A DNA stretch of 64,000 bases, taken from the NCBI GenBank assembly GCA_002493005.1, contig DKXL01000008.1, forward strand, positions 10,617 through 74,616. The letters are read 5' to 3'. Under the pieces are notes generated by a model. The model was not told where the DNA came from. It ran no database searches and saw nothing but the letters and a program-made list of their open reading frames with translations. Of this stretch, positions 8,392-18,082 are shown piece by piece. Every line of letters starts with the position of its first letter. The stretch's first letter is position 1. This DNA is from Ruminococcaceae bacterium UBA7127. GTDB taxonomy: Bacteria; Bacillota; Clostridia; Oscillospirales; Acutalibacteraceae. Both the position numbers and the translations under genes were made by a program.

Positions 8392-9561
8392 TTATTCTAT
8401 GTTGTCGGTATTATCGGGAACTGCCACAAGATCCTCAAAAACAAATTTTGCAAATGCCATTCGCTGTGCATTAAGGTCTGAAATCTTAATGGTCGATGCG
8501 TATGAACCATTAATCAGAGTGTTGTCATCGTAGTACCACAAGCCTGTTTCAGGAATATAATACTGCTCTACATCATAAGTAAGATAAGTGAGTGCGTGTG
8601 ATACAAGCGCTGTAATCTCATCTTTCTTAAGATTGGTGGTGACAAGCGGTCCCACCGAGCTAACGATTGACACTATCTGGCCAAGGTCGGCATTCCTCAT
8701 ACTGTCAAATATTGTTTCAAGCAATTTTCTTTGTCTGGAAGTTCTGTCCCAGTCGTCACCGTCAAGACCAATCGTGTTGCCGTCCTCGCCCTTTGAAAGA
8801 CCTCTGTTACGTGCATACCACAAAGCCTCTTGACCGTTGAGATGAACAACTCCCGGAGGATCGGTAATTGTAGTTGGATTTGAGGTTTGGTTATTTTTGT
8901 ACATCTGATAGTTAATGTAATCAATTTCGTCTTGAGTTATCTCTATATCAACACCGCCGAGGGTATCAATAATTTTTTTGAAGCTGTCAAAGTCAACTAC
9001 TGCATAACGGTCGATTTTGATGCCGAAATTAGATTCGATTGTCTGAATAGACAGCTTTGCGCCGCCATAGTTGTAAGATGAGTTAAGCTTATCGTATCCG
9101 TGACCGGGAATATAAACATATGTGTCACGCTGGAAGGAAGTAAGCTTGAGTTTCTTATGATTATTATCAATGGTCATCATAATCATAGTATCGCTTCTTC
9201 CGTGAGTGTCGCCGTGGGAGTTGTCCTCACCAAAAAGCATGATGTTAAGTTCTTTGGGATGCTGGAGCAATTCACCTTCACTGATAGAGAGGTTTGTGCC
9301 GCTTCCTTCAATATTTGCCGAAGGAGTATTATTGGCTGAGCCTTTGTTGCTCGACGGTGTTGAAAAATCATCAAAGTTCAAAGAGTTAAGCAAAGAGTAG
9401 TAATACAACATTGCACCGCCGCTTAACAAAAAGATAATAGACAGTACCAAGCAGGTGATTCTTTTGGTACGTCCTTTTTTATTGTAAAATTTTTTCACCT
9501 GTTGATTTGAACTTATATCAACAAGATTTTGTTTTCGGGTTTTATTATCGTAATTTGCCAT
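8392..9561 (-). CDS. LytR-CpsA-Psr (LCP) family ligase
   Basis: Canonical LCP enzyme of 389 aa, probably joining a wall polymer to peptidoglycan. A cytoplasmic basic N-terminus is followed by a single membrane helix (about residues 35-55), a Ser/Asn-rich linker and the LCP domain. The pyrophosphate-binding residues are recognisable in GRSDTMIM, SFQRDTYVYIPG, ARNRG and DWDRTSRQR. I start at the ATG at 9561 because GGAGG lies 6 bases upstream; the frame also runs on to an ATG at 9588 that lacks a site. It converges on the sortase-linked LCP. The two are clearly paralogues, not a recent duplication. Confidence 0.93.
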   Translation of the reverse strand: MANYDNKTRKQNLVDISSNQQVKKFYNKKGRTKRITCLVLSIIFLLSGGAMLYYYSLLNSLNFDDFSTPSSNKGSANNTPSANIEGSGTNLSISEGELLQHPKELNIMLFGEDNSHGDTHGRSDTMIMMTIDNNHKKLKLTSFQRDTYVYIPGHGYDKLNSSYNYGGAKLSIQTIESNFGIKIDRYAVVDFDSFKKIIDTLGGVDIEITQDEIDYINYQMYKNNQTSNPTTITDPPGVVHLNGQEALWYARNRGLSKGEDGNTIGLDGDDWDRTSRQRKLLETIFDSMRNADLGQIVSIVSSVGPLVTTNLKKDEITALVSHALTYLTYDVEQYYIPETGLWYYDDNTLINGSYASTIKISDLNAQRMAFAKFVFEDLVAVPDNTDNIE

Positions 9562-9650
9562 ATTATTCCTCCAATGGAAAATGTGCATAATACTGTGTGC
9601 CGTTAAATTAATTTATTCTGACTCTGTCAGACCATAAACGCAGAGTTTGC

Positions 9651-9748
9651 GGTATAATCAGCCGATGTTCGTCGGTGCATATGTGCACATACAAAGCGGG
9701 AGATACAGCGCAATGGTATAATAACCGAGTCTATTAAAGTATTATACC
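9651..9748. promoter_or_regulatory. Structured upstream region with three GGTATAAT words
   Basis: Upstream of the minus-strand LCP gene, GGTATAAT occurs on the plus strand at 9651-9658 and 9715-9722 and inverted at 9741-9748. The inverted copy reads TGG-TATAAT toward the LCP gene and could be its extended -10. Between the copies are small hairpins, CCGA/TCGG and GTGCA/TGCAC (9662-9688). Role uncertain. Confidence 0.35.
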
Positions 9749-9845
9749 ACAGTATAAAATTTATTAATTCGATTATAGAATTAAAATACCCTTTGAGTGC
9801 AAAATAAATGTATTTTTGATGCAAAACGACAGATGACAACGGCAC

Positions 9846-10436
9846 TCAGTCCTGATCGTCCAAAGTAAGATAAAATGATGGCAAAAATTCCTGCTCAAAT
9901 ACTTTAACCTCAGGAATATTCATCTTATCAAGAGCATTTTTAGTTGACTCTTTAGCTTTTTCAAATTCAGTATTTCCCATTTTAATTTCTTCAATGCATT
10001 TTATGAGCGCAGAGAGCTTGTCTGCGGCTTTGACAAAAAGTTTTAACTTTTCGTCATCACTTCCGCTGATTTTGATAATCTGCTCCATTTCTTCTTTAAA
10101 GTCATCGGGCAGCATAGAAGTCAGCTTGTTTGCAGCCTGAGTCTCAATATCCTTGTATGCATTTTTTATATCGGGATTAAAATATTTTATAGGTGTGGGC
10201 ATATCGCCTGTGATAATTTCGGTTGCATCGTGATAGATTGCAAGCAGTGCCGCACGCTCGCCGTTTAGGTTGCCGCCGAACCGTTTGTTGTGAATGAGTA
10301 CAAGGCAGTGGGCAATCATTGCAACCTGCAAGCTGTGCTCGCTCAGATTTTCGTATCGTGTGTTGTTCATAAGTCCCCAGCGGTTTATATATTTCATTCT
10401 GGAGAGCATTGCATAAAAGTGAGATTGTTGTGCCAT
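9846..10436 (-). CDS. HD-domain 5'-deoxynucleotidase, YfbR-like
   Basis: A 196-aa soluble HD hydrolase close in length to E. coli YfbR (199 aa), which dephosphorylates dNMPs. Metal ligands are visible: His34 (SEHSLQ), His69-Asp70 (YHDATEIITGD) and an Asp in AADKLSALI. The family is defined by a tryptophan near position 20 and by the E-x-x-TGD sequence. AGGAGC sits 8 bases before the ATG. It is transcribed away from the YfhO gene. Expected role: nucleotide salvage or pool balance. Confidence 0.88.
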   Translation of the reverse strand: MAQQSHFYAMLSRMKYINRWGLMNNTRYENLSEHSLQVAMIAHCLVLIHNKRFGGNLNGERAALLAIYHDATEIITGDMPTPIKYFNPDIKNAYKDIETQAANKLTSMLPDDFKEEMEQIIKISGSDDEKLKLFVKAADKLSALIKCIEEIKMGNTEFEKAKESTKNALDKMNIPEVKVFEQEFLPSFYLTLDDQD

Positions 10437-10488
10437 ATTGTTAAGCTCCTGTTTTTTTACAAAAATTAGTGCATTTTGTCTTTATATA

Positions 10489-10497
10489 TGCTATAAT
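10489..10497 (+). promoter_or_regulatory. Extended -10 promoter for the YfhO gene
   Basis: TGC-TATAAT at 10489-10497, about 75 bases before the start. No good -35 is seen, as allowed for extended -10 promoters. Confidence 0.5.
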
Positions 10498-10572
10498 AAA
10501 TATTATACTATTTTTTGCTGAAAGTAAAGCAAAATAAGACTTAATGCTGATATGCAGTTATCGGGGGAAGTA

Positions 10573-13035
10573 ATGTCAGGCAAACTTTTGAAAGTATATT
10601 CAAAGCAGCGTCTTTGTGCTTTGAATGTTTTTTTAATATCACTAATTACTGCGGCAGTTCTTTTTGTGCCGTTTATTATAATCAACGGCGGAATTTTCTA
10701 TTACTACGGTGATTTTAATGTTCAGGAAATTCCGTTTTATCAGATGGCTCATGACGCTGTTCGCAGCGGTCAGACGGGGTGGATGCACATTACGGATTTG
10801 GGAACCGACTTTTTGTCAAGCTATAGCTTTTACCTTTTGGGCAGTCCGTTTTTTTGGCTGACAATTCCGTTTCCGAGTTCGTTTGTGCCGTATCTCATGG
10901 GGCCGTTGCTTATTCTGAAATTTGCCTGTGCGGCTCTTGCGGCATATTTGTATCTTAAACGATATGTCCGCAACAAAAACTATGCGCTGATTGGCGGATT
11001 GTTGTATGCCTTTTCGGGGTTTTCAATTTATAATGTGTTTTTCTTTCACTTTCACGAGCCTATGATAATGTTTCCGTTGCTTCTTGCGGCACTGGACGCA
11101 TTTATCTATGACAAAAAACGTGCAGTGTTTGCGATTGCAGTATTTTCTGCGTGCATAGTGAATTATTATTTTTTTGTAGGTCAGGTTTTATTTGTGATAA
11201 TGTATTTTTTGGTTATCACGTTGTCCAAAACCTATAAGTTCAAAATAGGAGAATTTTTGCTGCTTGCGGCGGAGGTTATAATCGGATTCCTTGCAACGGC
11301 ATTTGTGCTTTTGCCGTCGGTTTTGGGGCTTATGGGCAATCCAAGGCTCAGCGAACTGCCAAACGGATGGGAGGCGCTTGTATATGAGCGCTCGCAACGG
11401 TACTTTTTGATTGTACTGAGCTTTTTGTTCCCTGCTGATATGCCGGCGTTTCCGGTGTTTACACCTGAATCTAACTGCAAGTGGGCGTCAGTGGCGGGAT
11501 GGTTGCCGTTGTTTGGAATGACAGGAGTAATTGCATTCTTACAACTAAACGGCAAAAACTGGATAAAAAGGATGATTTTACTGCTTGGCTTGTTTGCATT
11601 TGTTCCGGTTTTAAACAGTATGTTTCAGATGTTCAACAGTTCAATATTCTACGCACGTTGGTACTATATGATTGTGTTGATATTTGTGCTTGCCACCGTT
11701 AAAGCGGTCGAGAACAGAGGAACCGACTGGAACAGAGCAATTTGCTGGTCGGCAGGAATAACATTCGGAATTGCGCTTTTGATTGGATTTATGCCAAACA
11801 CTACCACAGATGATAAAGGTGCAGAAAAATTTATAATCGGCGTACAGGCAACATTCGACAGATATTGGATATATGTGTTAATGGCAATGATGAGCCTGCT
11901 TGCATTTGTGCTGATTCTCAAAAAATTCAGGCAAAGTCCAAGGCGGTTTGCAACAATGTCAGTGGTTGGAATTTTATCAGTTACGCTTGTGTCGTCGGCA
12001 TTTATTATTGCAACAGGCGTATTATCAAGTTCATCAACAGATGCAATCAAAAAAGATATTATCAATAATCGTGAGGGTATTACCATAAAAGATATTGATA
12101 ATGTGCGCAGTGACTTTTATGAATGTGTTGACAACACTGCTATGTTTTGGCAGATACAGAGCATTAACTGCTTCCAAAGCTCTGTTTCAACATCAATTAT
12201 GCAATTTTATGATGCGCTTGACATTACCCGTAACGTCGCTTCGCGCCCCGGCACAGACGCATATGGACTCCGTCCGTTTTTAAGCTGCAAATATCTTTTT
12301 GATTACAGAGCTGACGGCAAGGCAGGCAGCGAAAACTCGTTTATTAACGAGGATGGCGACACTAAAATGCTCGGCTGGAGTTATCTTAGAACCGAAAATG
12401 GTTTTGATATTTATGAAAACGAAAATTATATTCCTATGGGATTTACCTTTAACAGCTTTGTTACCGAGGAGGAATTTGAACGCATTGACAGCGTAAACCG
12501 AACCGAGGCGGTGCTCTACACTATGGTACTGTCAAAGGAACAGATGAAAAAGTATTCATCAATCACGGGCTACAGTGATGAGAAATACAAAATGTTGTAT
12601 GGCAAGAATCCTGAATATTTTGACAGTGTGGTTGATAATTACAGATATACGCCGCAAAATGTTACAGCGGCTTGCAGTGCAAGGGCTGCTTCAAGCTGTT
12701 CTGAGTTTAAATACACTGATACCGGATTTTACGCCAAATTTGACAACAAAGGAGAAGAAAACCTATTGTTCTTTACAGTTCCGTACAGCGATGGTTTCAA
12801 CGCAACCGTCAACGGTAAGAAGGTTGATGTTGAAAGAGCAAGCTATGGATTTATGGCTGTAAAAGTTCCTGCAAACACAGAATGTGATATTGTGTTTAGC
12901 TATGAAACTCCGGGCTGGAATACAGGTTTAAAAATCAGCCTTGCGGCACTGGTTATGTTTATAATTTATATTGCAGTTGTGTTGATAATCAAAGAAAAAA
13001 CAAAAAAGAAAATACAGAGTTATGATTTGTTTTAA
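10573..13035 (+). CDS. YfhO-family multi-pass membrane protein
   Basis: An 820-aa membrane protein with about a dozen helices, most in the first ~480 residues and one at the C-terminus (about 785-808), with a large outside domain between them. The early loop YYGDFNVQEIPFYQ and the repeated G-F-S-Y runs match YfhO proteins (PF09586), GT-C-like enzymes that put sugars on teichoic or other wall polymers in Firmicutes. Start at the ATG at 10573, right after GGGGGAAG; an ATG at 10552 lacks a site. The nearby LCP, GT2 and LicD genes support a wall-polymer role (inference). Confidence 0.85.
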   Translation: MSGKLLKVYSKQRLCALNVFLISLITAAVLFVPFIIINGGIFYYYGDFNVQEIPFYQMAHDAVRSGQTGWMHITDLGTDFLSSYSFYLLGSPFFWLTIPFPSSFVPYLMGPLLILKFACAALAAYLYLKRYVRNKNYALIGGLLYAFSGFSIYNVFFFHFHEPMIMFPLLLAALDAFIYDKKRAVFAIAVFSACIVNYYFFVGQVLFVIMYFLVITLSKTYKFKIGEFLLLAAEVIIGFLATAFVLLPSVLGLMGNPRLSELPNGWEALVYERSQRYFLIVLSFLFPADMPAFPVFTPESNCKWASVAGWLPLFGMTGVIAFLQLNGKNWIKRMILLLGLFAFVPVLNSMFQMFNSSIFYARWYYMIVLIFVLATVKAVENRGTDWNRAICWSAGITFGIALLIGFMPNTTTDDKGAEKFIIGVQATFDRYWIYVLMAMMSLLAFVLILKKFRQSPRRFATMSVVGILSVTLVSSAFIIATGVLSSSSTDAIKKDIINNREGITIKDIDNVRSDFYECVDNTAMFWQIQSINCFQSSVSTSIMQFYDALDITRNVASRPGTDAYGLRPFLSCKYLFDYRADGKAGSENSFINEDGDTKMLGWSYLRTENGFDIYENENYIPMGFTFNSFVTEEEFERIDSVNRTEAVLYTMVLSKEQMKKYSSITGYSDEKYKMLYGKNPEYFDSVVDNYRYTPQNVTAACSARAASSCSEFKYTDTGFYAKFDNKGEENLLFFTVPYSDGFNATVNGKKVDVERASYGFMAVKVPANTECDIVFSYETPGWNTGLKISLAALVMFIIYIAVVLIIKEKTKKKIQSYDLF

Positions 13036-13090
13036 TAACGAAAATGCTGATTAATTACGGTGAATATCTGATTTATATGCGGAGGTAAAT

Positions 13091-14464
13091 ATGTTATTCG
13101 GAAACAACATTCTTAAATATAAAGATGAGATTTTAAGTGACCTTGATAAATTGCTTGAGTTTGAATCAATAGATTCACAAAGACCGGAAGAGTGCAGTGC
13201 GGCACTGAATTTTGTGCTGAAAAGGGCAAGTGATTTCGGACTTGCAGGCGAGCTGGTTACTGACAAAAGCGCACATATCACACTTGGCAGCAACGGCAGA
13301 CTGTGCGGAGTTCTGACCCACCTTGACGTTGTTCCGGCAGGCGGAAATTGGTCATTTCCGCCGTTTAGACTTACAGAAAAGGATAATCGTCTTTACGGCA
13401 GGGGAGTTGCTGACGACAAGGGCGCGGCGCTTATCACTCTTTATTGTCTGAGAGCGTTAAAGGAGAACGGCGTTGTCGGAAAAAACACTCTGCGTGCAAT
13501 TTACGGTACGAGTGAAGAGGTCGGAATGGAGGATATGGACGGATATTTTGAAAAAATGCCCGTTCCTGAAATGGCATTTTCACCCGACAATGAATACGGC
13601 ATATGCTATGCCGAAAAGGGTATTTTGCAGATTGAAGTCAGTACAAACGGCAATGATGCAACAGTGCTCAGCCAGTTTCATTCAGGAGATGCTGTAAATG
13701 CAGTTCCCGAACTTGCATATGTTATGCTGGACGCGTCAGCGTATGACGAGCAGTTGTTGATGAGGCTTGCCGATGCAAGTGACGGAAATTTTGAGTTTAA
13801 TTATACTATTGACGGATTGATGATAATAAGCCGCGGCAAAGCGGCGCACGCCTGTGAGCCTGACAAAGGATACAATGCCGCAGCGGCATTGGTTGATTTG
13901 ATTTGTCATGCTTATACTACCGAGGAAACAGGTGCAATCTGTTCGTTTATTGATTATGCTGTCAACAAAGAAACCAACGGCAGATCAATCGGGCTCAAGA
14001 TGAGCGACTCGGTGTCGGGCGCCTTGACGCTTAATCTTGGCAGAGTTAATATTGAAGGTAATACTGCAAAGGCTGCAATCGATATTCGATATCCGGTAAC
14101 AGTAAGAGGAGAGCGGATTATCAGGCAGTTTAAAAGCGTTGCCGAAAACGGAAATCTGAATGTTCGCGTGCTGAATCACGAAAGACCGCTTTATGTTGAA
14201 AAAGAATCGGAGCTTATCAGCTTGCTTAGTGAGGCATATGAAAGCGTTACGGGTGAACCGGCTGAGCTTTATTCAACAGGGGGCGGAACTTATGCCAGAA
14301 TGCTCGGCGGTAAAGGAGTAGCTTTTGGTCCTGCGTTTAAGGGCGACAATGTAAATATGCACAACGCCGACGAAAGTATTGATAAGGATAATTTCTTTAA
14401 GCACGCTCAGATATGTCTTGAGGCTATGTACAGAATGTTTACAGGCTTAACCGATGAAGACTAA
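13091..14464 (+). CDS. M20 family dipeptidase (PepV/Sapep-like)
   Basis: Zinc-dependent cytosolic dipeptidase of 457 aa. Metal-site motifs in order: THLDVVPAG (His77, Asp79), GRGVADDKGA (Asp108 or 109), TSEEVG (Glu142-143), FSPDNEYG, and a C-terminal His in NVNMHNADE. The inserted lid domain (about residues 180-330) and the GGGTYARML segment are typical of PepV/Sapep. GGAGG lies 6 bases before the ATG. It probably recycles peptides taken up or released from the wall. Confidence 0.92.
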   Translation: MLFGNNILKYKDEILSDLDKLLEFESIDSQRPEECSAALNFVLKRASDFGLAGELVTDKSAHITLGSNGRLCGVLTHLDVVPAGGNWSFPPFRLTEKDNRLYGRGVADDKGAALITLYCLRALKENGVVGKNTLRAIYGTSEEVGMEDMDGYFEKMPVPEMAFSPDNEYGICYAEKGILQIEVSTNGNDATVLSQFHSGDAVNAVPELAYVMLDASAYDEQLLMRLADASDGNFEFNYTIDGLMIISRGKAAHACEPDKGYNAAAALVDLICHAYTTEETGAICSFIDYAVNKETNGRSIGLKMSDSVSGALTLNLGRVNIEGNTAKAAIDIRYPVTVRGERIIRQFKSVAENGNLNVRVLNHERPLYVEKESELISLLSEAYESVTGEPAELYSTGGGTYARMLGGKGVAFGPAFKGDNVNMHNADESIDKDNFFKHAQICLEAMYRMFTGLTDED

Positions 14465-14545
14465 ATGATTGGCGTAAAAGATTTGTGTTCCGTTTATTTA
14501 AAAATCAGCAAAATTTATAATTAGCGCAAGAAAAGGGAATGAATA

Positions 14546-15337
14546 ATGAGTACAGAAAAAACTATTAAAAATCAAGCTAAAAAGCTGCTCACGGGCAACT
14601 GGGTTACGGTTATAACGGCAGTTGTGGCTGTCTTGATTGGAGCAATTTTGCTTGAGGGCGTTTCATACATCGTTATGCTTGCCTTGGATATTTTTGATAT
14701 CGACACATTTGAGATTGCAGAGGGCGGCACAAGGAAAGCGGTTTTGATTAATTTTGCAATGTATTGCATTATGTTTTTGCTCAGCCCTGTGATTAACGGT
14801 GTGTATAAAATTGTATGTGATATCGCTAAAACAGGCAAAGGTGATATAACCGGGTTAGTTTTTTATTTTAGAAACGGAAGGTATTTTAAGACATTATGCG
14901 TCAATTTTATCATCTTTGTTGTGTTTATGTTTTTTAGCTCAATATTCAATGTTTACGGCTACGTATCATTAGTTACGGAGTCAATATTGAAAAACACCCC
15001 TTCGTTTGATATAATAGTAAATATAATACTTGTTATGGCGTGGCTTGTAACTGCGTTGCTGATAACATTGTTTTATATTATCTTTGTAAATTATTCTATG
15101 TTTCTTTATGCATACGACTACAACTGCTCAGTAATAAGATGTACATTTGGTATGTATTTGTTTTCACTGAAAAATTTTGGGGCTGCATTTAAGCTTGTGA
15201 TAAGTTTTTTTGGCTGGATTGCACTTTGCTTTTTTGTGGTTCCTGCATTTTACGTTTTGCCATACATTATGACTTCTATGGCGGTATCGGCAAAATGGCT
15301 GTTTGCACTTGATAAGGATTTGGTAAGAATATGTTAG
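14546..15337 (+). CDS. Multi-pass membrane protein, DUF975-like
   Basis: A 263-residue protein with five or six membrane helices (about 20-45, 70-90, 115-140, 155-185, 210-240). The opening, an amphipathic KNQAKKLLTGNW followed by a helix, resembles the DUF975 family of Firmicutes membrane proteins of unknown function. No catalytic motif is visible. It overlaps the glycosyltransferase gene by 7 bases, so the two are translated together. It might help membrane assembly or export for that enzyme, but nothing in the sequence proves this. Confidence 0.7.
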   Translation: MSTEKTIKNQAKKLLTGNWVTVITAVVAVLIGAILLEGVSYIVMLALDIFDIDTFEIAEGGTRKAVLINFAMYCIMFLLSPVINGVYKIVCDIAKTGKGDITGLVFYFRNGRYFKTLCVNFIIFVVFMFFSSIFNVYGYVSLVTESILKNTPSFDIIVNIILVMAWLVTALLITLFYIIFVNYSMFLYAYDYNCSVIRCTFGMYLFSLKNFGAAFKLVISFFGWIALCFFVVPAFYVLPYIMTSMAVSAKWLFALDKDLVRIC

Positions 15338-16395
15338 TTTCTCTTTGTATGATAGCCTACAATGAGTCCAAAGCACTCAAGGGTTTGTTCAGGGACATTT
15401 CATTGCAGGACTATCCTCATGACCAGATTGAGGTTGTATTTGTTGACAGTATGTCAACCGACAACACAAAAGAAAAAATGGAAAAGTTTAGAGATGCCGA
15501 CTATGGGTTTGCAAACGTGGCTATAGTTCAGTGCGTCAAGAAAAATCAGGCAAGCTCCTGGAATGCCGCACTGATGACAGCCAAGGGTGATATTATTATC
15601 AGAGTTGACGCCCATGCTCGAATTCCACGCAACTTTGTATCCCGAAATGTTTACAACATTAATCAGGGTGAATATGTTGTCGGCGGCGGCAGACCTAATA
15701 TCAGCTCAAATGTTTCAAGCTGGAAATTAACATTGCTTGCGGCTGAGGACTCGCTGTTTGGCAGTTCGGTTGCTTCATACAGACGTCCGGCAACCCAGAA
15801 GGAATATATGGACAGCCTGTTTCATGCGGCTTATCGCCGTGAGGTTATTCAAACCGTCGGCGGCTTTAACGAGGATCTTGGCAGAACCGAGGACAATGAG
15901 TTTCATTACAGAATCAGACAAGCAGGCTATAAGATGTGCTGTTGCCCCGATATAATCTCATACCAGCATTCACGAAATGACCTAAAAAGTATGATAAGAC
16001 AAAAGTATTCTAACGGCAGATGGATAGGACTTACGCTTTCTGAGTGCCCCGGATGCCTTTCGTATTTTCATTTTGCACCGTTTTTGTTTGTTATGGCAAT
16101 TTTGGGATGCAGTGTGTTTGCACTTTTGGGATTCCCTATGCTTTTGTATATTTTATTGATAATATACGGAATGTTTGATATTGTAAACGCAGTAGGATGC
16201 TGCACTATGAAAAATGTTCAACCTCAGTTTATTTTGCTGCCGATTATTTTCCCGATTTTGCACGTTTCATACGGCATTGGTACGGCAGTGGGTTTAATTC
16301 AAATCCCATGGTGGCAGAAGCAAATTCGTAATAGTCCTGCAAAGGCTCATATCGAAAAGGTAAAGCGAAAGGTTGCAAAAAATACGATTAAATAA
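15331..16395 (+). CDS. GT2 glycosyltransferase, ExoA-like
   Basis: A 354-residue family 2 glycosyltransferase. GT-A motifs: SLCMIAYNE at the start, VFVDSMSTDNT, the metal-binding RVDAHARIP and the acceptor motif GRTEDNEFHYRIR. Three C-terminal membrane helices (about 245-330) place the catalytic domain on the inner membrane face. RVDAHA and EDNEF are typical of succinoglycan ExoA-type enzymes. It probably extends a lipid-linked surface polysaccharide. The preceding gene overlaps it and the LicD gene follows, suggesting a small surface-polymer operon. Confidence 0.88.
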   Translation: MLVSLCMIAYNESKALKGLFRDISLQDYPHDQIEVVFVDSMSTDNTKEKMEKFRDADYGFANVAIVQCVKKNQASSWNAALMTAKGDIIIRVDAHARIPRNFVSRNVYNINQGEYVVGGGRPNISSNVSSWKLTLLAAEDSLFGSSVASYRRPATQKEYMDSLFHAAYRREVIQTVGGFNEDLGRTEDNEFHYRIRQAGYKMCCCPDIISYQHSRNDLKSMIRQKYSNGRWIGLTLSECPGCLSYFHFAPFLFVMAILGCSVFALLGFPMLLYILLIIYGMFDIVNAVGCCTMKNVQPQFILLPIIFPILHVSYGIGTAVGLIQIPWWQKQIRNSPAKAHIEKVKRKVAKNTIK

Positions 16396-16453
16396 AACCA
16401 GGAATTTTATATTTTTATTACTATTGTAAAGCAGAAAGGCTACGGAAATTAAT

Positions 16454-17317
16454 ATGGCTGAAAAAGTAGAATTAACGCCTGAGCTGCTTCGTGAATTACA
16501 GCTCAAGCAGCTTGATATGCTCGTATATTTTAAGCAGTTTTGCGAAAAAAACAACCTTACCTTTTATTTAATCGGAGGTTGTCTTATAGGTGCGCTCAGA
16601 AACGGCGGTTTTGTGCCGTGGGATGATGATGTTGATGTAATGATGCCTCGCAGTGATTACGAAAAGCTAAGTGTTCTGTGGAAAGAACAGCATGCCGACG
16701 GCAGATTCAGGCTTCTTAAAACTGACGACGAAATGTTCACAGGCAATATTTTTACGACCATAACAGATACAAATTATACAATGGTTAAGACAAATCAGAC
16801 CGAGGTTGATATTCCGCACGGATTGGTGCTTGACGTATTTCCGCTTGACGTGTGTCCCGACGGCCGTTTTGCACGCAAAATGCAATATGTATGGACTATG
16901 CTTTACTCGTTGTTTTTGGCGCAGATTGTGCCTGAAAACCACGGCGGACTGATTGGCTTTGGCAGTAGGCTGTTGCTTGCCGTTGTCAGAGGAAAAAAGC
17001 TTAGAAATAAGATTTGGCGCTTTTGCGAAAAAAAGATGAGCCGTTACAAGCTCAGCGAAAACAAGTGCGTAACAGAGCTTTGTTCCGGACCTCATTGGAT
17101 GAAGTTTGAGTATCCCAAGCACATATATGACGGTATTGATTATGTGACATTTGAGGGACTTAAAATGCCGTGTATGTCCGGCTATGACGAATATCTGACT
17201 AAGGTATTTGGTGATTATATGCAACTTCCGCCCAAAGAAGAGCAGATTCCGCATCACGATATTGCTTACCTTGATTTGAACACACCTTGCATTGAATATG
17301 ACAGCAAGAGGAAGTAA
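16454..17317 (+). CDS. LicD family protein (phosphotransferase)
   Basis: A 287-residue LicD protein. The signature IGGCLIGALRN followed by PWDDDVDVMM (56-64) supplies the acidic metal site of this nucleotidyltransferase-fold group, whose known members move phosphocholine, ribitol-phosphate or similar groups onto glycans. No membrane helix. It lies 58 bases after the glycosyltransferase and 3 bases before the AlkD-like gene. The donor is unknown; no choline uptake or activation genes (licA-C) are in the window, so another phospho-substituent is possible. Confidence 0.9.
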   Translation: MAEKVELTPELLRELQLKQLDMLVYFKQFCEKNNLTFYLIGGCLIGALRNGGFVPWDDDVDVMMPRSDYEKLSVLWKEQHADGRFRLLKTDDEMFTGNIFTTITDTNYTMVKTNQTEVDIPHGLVLDVFPLDVCPDGRFARKMQYVWTMLYSLFLAQIVPENHGGLIGFGSRLLLAVVRGKKLRNKIWRFCEKKMSRYKLSENKCVTELCSGPHWMKFEYPKHIYDGIDYVTFEGLKMPCMSGYDEYLTKVFGDYMQLPPKEEQIPHHDIAYLDLNTPCIEYDSKRK

Positions 17318-17320
17318 TTT

Positions 17321-18046
17321 ATGAATTTACAGCTTGAAAACTGGACGGCAAATGATTATAATTCGTTTTTAGAATATTTAAAGAGCAAGGCTGACGAAAA
17401 ATATAAGAATTTTCATTCATCACTTGTACCTGATGTCGACAAGGAAGAAATCCTCGGTGTGAGAATGCCAGTTATGCGTGAAATGGGCAGACAGATTGCA
17501 AAGGGTAACGCAAGAGAATTTTTAGCGGTTTCGCAAAATGGTCTTTACGAAGAGCGAATGCTCAGAGGTATTGTAACAGGGCTGATAAAGCCAAATGGAT
17601 TTGATGATTTTATTGCTTTGGTTGATGACTTTGTCAAGGTAATTCACAACTGGGCAATTTGTGATTGCTTTTGCGCAGGCTTAAAGCAAATCAAAAAATA
17701 TAAGCAGGAATTTTTTGATTATATTCAACGCTACATAGATTCTGACAACGTATGGATAAAGCGCGCAGGACTTGTTATAATGTTAGACTATTATCTTGAG
17801 GACAACTATATTGACTGTGTGCTTGAGAGATGCGACAGCATAAAAAGTGATTTTTATTATGTAAGAATGGCTCAGGCTTGGCTTGTGGCAACTGCACTGG
17901 CAAAGTGCTATGACCAAACAATGGCTTATATTCACAATAATTCGCTTGATGATTTCACCTTTAACAAGGCTGTACAGAAGTGTGTCGAAAGCAGACGGAT
18001 AGATGATAGAACAAAACAATATCTAAAAAGCCTGAAAAGGTATTGA
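17321..18046 (+). CDS. AlkD-like DNA alkylation repair protein
   Basis: A 241-residue all-helical HEAT-like repeat protein of the AlkD family (PF08713). Known members excise positively charged alkylated bases without base flipping. Recognisable segments are GVRMPVMREMGRQIAK, the central NWAICDCFC and VWIKRAGLVIMLDYYL. The ATG follows GAGGAAG by 8 bases and lies only 3 bases after the LicD stop, so it shares that transcript although the function is unrelated. The -35 of the next promoter overlaps its stop codon. Family members with other roles exist, so the repair assignment is by family only. Confidence 0.85.
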   Translation: MNLQLENWTANDYNSFLEYLKSKADEKYKNFHSSLVPDVDKEEILGVRMPVMREMGRQIAKGNAREFLAVSQNGLYEERMLRGIVTGLIKPNGFDDFIALVDDFVKVIHNWAICDCFCAGLKQIKKYKQEFFDYIQRYIDSDNVWIKRAGLVIMLDYYLEDNYIDCVLERCDSIKSDFYYVRMAQAWLVATALAKCYDQTMAYIHNNSLDDFTFNKAVQKCVESRRIDDRTKQYLKSLKRY

Positions 18047-18070
18047 CAAAAACTAAATACTGCATATAAT
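18043..18070 (+). promoter_or_regulatory. Promoter of the FMN riboswitch transcript
   Basis: TTGACA (18043-18048) overlapping the AlkD-like stop codon, a 16-base spacer and TATAAT (18065-18070), 13 bases before the aptamer. Confidence 0.85.
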
Positions 18071-18082
18071 ATAATTGACAGT

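Noticed and set aside
9627..9845. 72-codon minus-strand frame in the gap upstream of the LCP gene
   Set aside because: No ribosome site, no family; spans hairpins and promoter-like words.
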